Below, piece after piece: positions 60,701-64,000 of a stretch of DNA of 64,000 nt; position 1 is the first letter of the stretch, and each line of letters opens with the position of its first letter. Source of the DNA: Limibacter armeniacum. GTDB taxonomy: Bacteria; Bacteroidota; Bacteroidia; Cytophagales; Flammeovirgaceae. The translations under genes and the position numbers were made by a program. Location: the NCBI RefSeq assembly GCF_036880985.1, contig NZ_JBAJNO010000003.1:62001-126000 (forward strand), read 5' to 3'. Under the pieces are notes generated by a model. That model was not told where the DNA came from, did no database searches, and saw only the letters and a list, made by a program, of their open reading frames with translations.

Positions 60701-60938
60701 GTTCCAGACCCGTTACGCCTTTGAGGTTTTCCTCAATCTTTAGGACAACTCCTTCCTCCACTTCTTCAGGGGAAGCACCCGGATAAACGGCTTCCACCAT
60801 AATATTTCGCTTAGGGCTATTTGGAAACAGGTTGCTATTCATCCTGCTTGCCCCAATAAATCCGAAAAAGACAATCAGTACCATCACAAGGTTGACTGCC
60901 AACGGAAACTTGATAAAGTATTCAATAAGTTTTCTCAT
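57780..60938 (-). CDS. RND-family efflux pump, inner-membrane subunit, second system
   Basis: 1052 residues, full length. Helix 1 is near 14-33 (LAVNLVMVLIVFFGFIGASR). The proton-relay helix 4 has VVLGILVDDAIVIAENIYQH; the second half has GVIALVGVVVNDSLVLINAL. Two large periplasmic loops each begin after helices 1 and 7 (VEAVYPGASPEEVEEGVVLK). Exports hydrophobic or amphipathic compounds using the proton gradient. Order adaptor, pump, channel differs in strand and sequence from the first system (23645-29195), so the two are separate operons rather than a recent duplicate. Confidence 0.95.
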   Translation of the reverse strand: MRKLIEYFIKFPLAVNLVMVLIVFFGFIGASRMNSNLFPNSPKRNIMVEAVYPGASPEEVEEGVVLKIEENLKGVTGLERLTSVSSENSGQVTVEMISGTDMTQALADVENAVNRISSFPTGVESIITYKQENTNFVINFGITGDKVNLHTLKENARKIEKDLMAIRGISKVSLSGFPDEEIVILLDESAMQAYNLTFQEVAAAVSEANLNLTGGSIKDGKEEFFIRVKSKGYQSEELDHLVIRNTENGGVIRLKDVAEVKDQWKDTPTKALLNGNRTAIVTVSCTYEEDVVNISSLVKDYINNFNQENELLEATVIKDMSVILQQRLDLLTENGIMGIVLVLVFLSLFLNPRIAFWVAGGIPISILGMFIIISYTAVTINMITLFAMIVVLGILVDDAIVIAENIYQHYEKGKTSVKAAIDGTMEVIPAVLSAVLTTMVAFSAFIFLDGNMGDFFSEMSMIVISILFVSLIEGLIILPGHIAHSKALKKGYKKSFKPTQYTEDAMRWAKENLYRPAIIFLLRNKLVAICTPTALFMIAIGMIAKGYVGVTFFPYVEGDDITLSLQMPTGTQEEVTSKWVDEINKAINEVDKELTANQPEGRHMIQQVSESYQNSENKVQVSITLLDAEVRTGGIYDVINGIQQRVPSIPGAEKYEFVAFSPFGKPFALSLNHSDISSLSKAKEELKQMLTKIPELRDIADNTPVGSREIHLQLKEKANLLGISLQDVIGQVRQAFFGLEVQRLQRGQDEVRVWVRYKPENRNAIGQLEDMKIRLSNGNAYPLSEIATLSFVNGYSAINHLDFQREVQITAELTDPDASVPEIIKKVNEKYIPELQHKYPGLTASYDGQKREQDKVMRSAKVVLPVVMVLMLAIVIFTLRSVSQSILVFAMIPFSFIGVIIAHWIHSVPICIISFLGVIALVGVVVNDSLVLINALNINLKQGMKYVDALVEAGASRFRPILLTSLTTIAGMGPMVFEKSLQARFLVPMVVTIAYGILAATLATLFVLPVLLTLVNKLKVLWASLKTGKAVTSEEVESAIKEIKYEYTHEEV

Positions 60939-60966
60939 GAGCTAAGTTGCTGAGGTTGACAGTTCA

Positions 60967-62076
60967 TTACTTTTTTACCTGTACAGACATGCCTTCAAAG
61001 GCACTCTTCATCACCGTGGACAATACCGCACTGTTGGCAGGCAATCCCTTTACAATGGCGATGTTTTCCTTTTCGGCTAGTACCTCTACAGGTTGAAGCT
61101 TCAGTTTGTCGTTCACGACCACAAACACCTTGCTGCCAGTCAGCAGCTTTCTCGGTAGCGTAACAGCACCTTCAAATTTATCGGCAGTAATTTCTGCTTC
61201 CAGAAACATCCCTTCCTTCAGTTCCTTTCCTGAAGTCGCTACAAATACCTTTACAGACTGGGAACTAGCATCAATGTTACCTCCAATTCTTGCGATTTTC
61301 CCATCCCATTGACCTTCTATATCCACTGATGAAAGTGCTACCACATCTCCAGCTTTCAGATAAGCAACATCCTTTAGTGGAACAGTCAACTCAAGCTCGT
61401 AAGCGCTTGTATTGATCATCTCACCCAATTGTGTTCCAGGTCTTACAGCCTTTCCTACAGCAACCATTGATTGAGTCACCACACCACTGAAAGGTGCTCT
61501 GATGACAAACTTTCTCAGTTGTTCTTCTGCTGACTGGATAGAGTAATAGGAATTGTAGATGCCTTTTCCTGCGATAAAGTATTTTTCTTTTTCTGTCGCT
61601 GGTTCAGGAAGTGCCTTCAGTGAATTGTTGAGGTTCAGCTCTTCCAGATACTTTTTCCATTGCGGATAGCTTTCAGGAAAGTCTGATTTCAAGTCTGGGA
61701 TGATGGCTGTAACGCTTGAAAGGAAATTACTTTTCTGAGCAAGCAAACTCATCAGGTTTTCCTGCTTGTCAATACTCAATACAACCGCACCTTTACGGTA
61801 ATACTTACCTTCCTTAAATACCTTGGCAGATGCCTCTAAAGCACCATCTACCTGTGCATATATTTCAAAGCGTTCTTTGGCTGTCAGTTTTCCGGTCGCC
61901 TTGATGATGTTATCCACTTCCTGAGCTACTGGATGGATCACCTCAACCAATGGTGCTTTTTTCTCCTTGATTTCAGCTTTAGCCTTAGCCTGTTCCGGCA
62001 TAAGTTTCAGGAAAGCAACAGCTACTAACAGGATCAGTACCCCTGCCCCTACTGACATGAATTGTTTCTTCTTCAT
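60967..62076 (-). CDS. RND efflux periplasmic adaptor, second system
   Basis: 369 residues with an N-terminal membrane anchor (MSVGAGVLILLVAVAFLKLM). Barrel-sandwich halves: KERFEIYAQVDGALEASAKV, and VIRAPFSGVVTQSMVAVGKA. A helical hairpin insert lies between, somewhat longer and tidier than in the first system (KSDFPESYPQWKKYLEELN). Beta-barrel: YELELTVPLKDVAYLKAGDV. First gene of the operon, 28 nt before the pump. Divergent from the small acidic protein gene upstream, so the region between holds promoters for both. Confidence 0.92.
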   Translation of the reverse strand: MKKKQFMSVGAGVLILLVAVAFLKLMPEQAKAKAEIKEKKAPLVEVIHPVAQEVDNIIKATGKLTAKERFEIYAQVDGALEASAKVFKEGKYYRKGAVVLSIDKQENLMSLLAQKSNFLSSVTAIIPDLKSDFPESYPQWKKYLEELNLNNSLKALPEPATEKEKYFIAGKGIYNSYYSIQSAEEQLRKFVIRAPFSGVVTQSMVAVGKAVRPGTQLGEMINTSAYELELTVPLKDVAYLKAGDVVALSSVDIEGQWDGKIARIGGNIDASSQSVKVFVATSGKELKEGMFLEAEITADKFEGAVTLPRKLLTGSKVFVVVNDKLKLQPVEVLAEKENIAIVKGLPANSAVLSTVMKSAFEGMSVQVKK

Positions 62077-62232
62077 TTGTGCTTATGTTTTCAAAAAATA
62101 TTGATAGAGCGTTTCTGGATATGCCTTCAGGCACGGCTCAAAAGTGGAGATGATTTATATAAACACGAATTGAAAGTGGATGAACCCGAAAAGATAGAGG
62201 ATGAAATTGTTTCAGATGCAATACTTAGGCTG

Positions 62233-62264
62233 TTGAAAAAATAACATTTTTATAGATACCTTCG
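62233..62264 (+). promoter_or_regulatory. Predicted promoter of the small acidic protein
   Basis: TTG at 62233-62235 and TACCTTCG at 62257-62264, 24 nt apart, close to the Bacteroidota -33/-7 pattern (TACCTTTG). It lies 36 nt before the start codon at 62300. Confidence 0.6.
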
Positions 62265-62299
62265 CACCCAATATTGTTGTCACAAAAAAAGTAAAGAAC

Positions 62300-62626
62300 A
62301 TGAAAGTAGAAGATTCATATATCGAGTATGCCAACGGTTTCAGTAAGGATGTTATTACCATGAAAGATATCCAAAAGGCAATTATTGACATTGCTGATAT
62401 GGAAGAAAACTATGGTGCCTTTTGGGTTGGTGTGATTGTAGAGGGGTTAGACAACGAGATCACGATGGAGGCACATCAGGACCATATGGTCATAGTCCAA
62501 TTTGCAGAAGGCAAAGCCAATGAGTTTACAAAACAGCTAGATAGTGCTCAAGAGGTAGAACAATATTTCACTCTGCTGATGAGTGGAAATATTGAGGAAC
62601 TGAAAGAAAAAATGGGATGCATATAA
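62300..62626 (+). CDS. Hypothetical small acidic protein
   Basis: 108 residues, strongly acidic, no signal. Sequence features: VEDSYIEYANGFSKDVITMK, IQKAIIDIADMEENYGAFWV, an acidic EGLDNEITMEAHQDH segment and a final helix (EVEQYFTLLMSGNIEELKEK). No family recognised; might be a small regulator or immunity-like protein. A good Bacteroidota -7 box lies ahead and a strong terminator behind, so it is an independent gene. Confidence 0.7.
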   Translation: MKVEDSYIEYANGFSKDVITMKDIQKAIIDIADMEENYGAFWVGVIVEGLDNEITMEAHQDHMVIVQFAEGKANEFTKQLDSAQEVEQYFTLLMSGNIEELKEKMGCI

Positions 62627-62648
62627 ATCAGTTAAACTGATCTAGTTT

Positions 62649-62684
62649 AAAAAGCTGCCTTCTAAAATAAGGCAGCTTTTTTTG
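62649..62684 (+). terminator. Terminator after the small acidic protein
   Basis: Perfect 13-bp stem AAAAAGCTGCCTT / AAGGCAGCTTTTT with a 7-nt loop and a T7 tail, 22 nt past the stop codon. Confidence 0.9.
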
Positions 62685-62933
62685 CTACAACCACAACTAA
62701 AACCACACACAACAAACTCTTTATCAATATATTAAAATCACACTTCGGGACATTTTCCTTAAAAGGGTAAGCTACAACGCTAAGTTTTTAATCCATAGTT
62801 TGCGTTAATGTATTTCCCCGCCCCTCTAACATTAATGTCACCACTTCATATTGACTTCTCTCACTTTTTTCTATTTATAAAACCTGGAAAATTGCATACG
62901 CCAATTTTTGACAACGCACACATACCAAAACAT
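62685..62933 (+). other. Upstream region of fhs
   Basis: No gene or known riboswitch recognised. A pyrimidine-rich patch (CCCCGCCCCTCT) near 62820 and AT-rich sequence up to the start. No SD-like sequence at the ATG, which is usual in this phylum. Confidence 0.45.
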
Positions 62934-64000
62934 ATGAAAACAGATATCCATATTGCGAGGGAGACTGTCCTTCAACCAATTCAACAGATAGCTGAGAAAG
63001 TCAATATTCCAACTGATGAACTATATCCGTTCGGTAAACATATTGCTAAAGTTCCACACACTTTAGTAGACCTTGAAAAGGTCAAACAATCCAATCTGGT
63101 ACTGGTTACTTCCATCACGCCAACCAAATCAGGAAATGGTAAAACCTTAACTTCCATCGGATTGACGTTGGGGTTAAACAAGATTGGCAAGAATGCCATC
63201 GTAGCCCTTCGGGAACCTTCATTGGGTCCTTGCTTTGGAATGAAAGGCGGCGCTGCTGGTGGTGGTTATGCGCAGGTACTGCCAATGGAAAAAATCAACC
63301 TGCACTTTACAGGAGATTTCCATGCGATCACTTCTGCCCATAATATGATTGCGGCAATGCTGGACAACTACCAGCACCAAAATCGTTTCACGGGCAAAAT
63401 GTTAAAGGAAGTTGTTTGGAAAAGGGTATTGGATGTCAATGACCGAAACTTACGCCAGATTGTAACAGGTGTTGGAGGCAATGCCAATGGAGTCATGGCT
63501 GAATCAGGATTTGATATTACGCCTGCCTCAGAAATCATGGCAATTCTCTGCCTTTCCACAGACCTAGATGATCTGAGGGCTCGTATTGAAAATATCTTGC
63601 TAGGTTATACTGCAGACAATCAAGCGTTCATGGTACAAGATTTAGGCATCGCCGGTGCTATTGTAGCACTGCTGAAAGATGCGCTTGACCCGAACTTGGT
63701 TCAAACCACTGAGAATACGCCTGCTTTTGTACATGGAGGTCCATTTGCCAACATTGCACATGGATGCAATTCCGTTCTTGCAACGCAAATGGCTATGACC
63801 TATGGTGATTATGCGGTAACAGAAGCTGGCTTCGGTGCTGATCTTGGTGCTGAAAAATTCTTTAATATTAAATGCAGAAAAACAGGTATCGTTCCAAAGG
63901 CTACAGTCATTGTGGCAACCTGCCAAGCACTTAAGATGCATGGAGGTGTAGACCTCTCTGCAATTAAAGCTGAAAACCTTGATGGTATATACAAAGGGTT
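62934..64000 (+). CDS. fhs: Formate-tetrahydrofolate ligase (3' end outside window)
   Basis: About 355 residues are visible and the frame is open at the right edge; the full enzyme is ~555 residues. The start gives [20 protein letters not shown]. The P-loop for ATP is [20 protein letters not shown] near residue 65, followed by [73 protein letters not shown] and [20 protein letters not shown], all family blocks. It makes 10-formyl-THF from formate, THF and ATP for purine and fMet-tRNA synthesis. No lesions in the visible part. Confidence 0.96.
   Translation, partial: MKTDIHIARETVLQPIQQIAEKVNIPTDELYPFGKHIAKVPHTLVDLEKVKQSNLVLVTSITPTKSGNGKTLTSIGLTLGLNKIGKNAIVALREPSLGPCFGMKGGAAGGGYAQVLPMEKINLHFTGDFHAITSAHNMIAAMLDNYQHQNRFTGKMLKEVVWKRVLDVNDRNLRQIVTGVGGNANGVMAESGFDITPASEIMAILCLSTDLDDLRARIENILLGYTADNQAFMVQDLGIAGAIVALLKDALDPNLVQTTENTPAFVHGGPFANIAHGCNSVLATQMAMTYGDYAVTEAGFGADLGAEKFFNIKCRKTGIVPKATVIVATCQALKMHGGVDLSAIKAENLDGIYKG

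Noticed and set aside
62062-62244. 60-codon plus-strand frame ending DAILRLLKK
   Set aside because: Overlaps the start of the adaptor gene on the other strand and has no family resemblance; the end looks protein-like, but the first half looks random.
1-64000. Search by eye for CRISPR arrays, tRNA/rRNA genes and phage structural genes
   Set aside because: No regular repeat-spacer pattern, no cloverleaf or rRNA-like sequence and no phage head, tail or integrase genes were recognised.

Overview
The window looks like a chromosomal segment of a Bacteroidota bacterium, most likely a marine or sediment Cytophagales/Flammeovirgaceae-type organism. Pointers are a GH97 glycosidase, a DUF6377-type regulator, LytTR and HAMP two-component systems, Bacteroidota-style promoters (TTG, then TAnnTTTG-like), few Shine-Dalgarno sequences and Bacteroidota-like proteins throughout. 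No rRNA, tRNA, CRISPR array or replication origin was seen.

Layout: (1) 1-3.6 kb, AT-rich accessory DNA with a truncated AraC regulator, a decayed IS remnant, a PaiB-like protein and a secreted serine hydrolase. (2) 3.6-8.7 kb, minus-strand operon for an exported molybdenum hydroxylase: cytochrome c, 2Fe-2S subunit, Mo-cofactor subunit, XdhC maturation factor, MocA-like cytidylyltransferase. (3) 9-12 kb, AT-rich single genes (hypothetical, quinone-oxidoreductase-like, esterase with TPR). (4) 12.5-18.2 kb, a small conserved partner gene plus a giant DUF5724/DUF4132-type protein cut in two by one in-frame TAG. (5) 18.7-29.2 kb, OmpR-type two-component system, spondin-domain lipoprotein, secreted MsrB and a complete RND efflux operon. 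(6) 29.5-38.2 kb, carbohydrate block: BBE-like flavoprotein divergent from lacI-kdgK-eda (2-keto-3-deoxygluconate catabolism, with a LacI operator over the promoter), a DUF6377 regulator and a GH97 glycosidase. (7) 38.4-52.3 kb, AT-rich accessory island rich in debris: two intact IS elements (IS5-like and IS4-like) that truncated or split neighbours, at least four broken genes, an SDR/membrane/AraC cluster with a partial duplicate, and a GNAT, macrodomain and unnamed 330-residue family group. (8) 52.4-64 kb, core-like genes: glnS, a LytTR two-component system, a second RND efflux operon, a small acidic protein and the start of fhs.

Functional themes: the core blocks are compact, strand-coherent operons closed by strong hairpin terminators. 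The accessory blocks are mostly single genes with long AT-rich spacers. Several of these genes, in separate islands, are preceded by the same promoter-like element (GGATTAGTRCTATATT). The most interesting unknowns are the amber-split giant gene with its partner, and the macrodomain gene next to the 330-residue conserved protein. All assignments come from reading motifs by eye; no database search was run.
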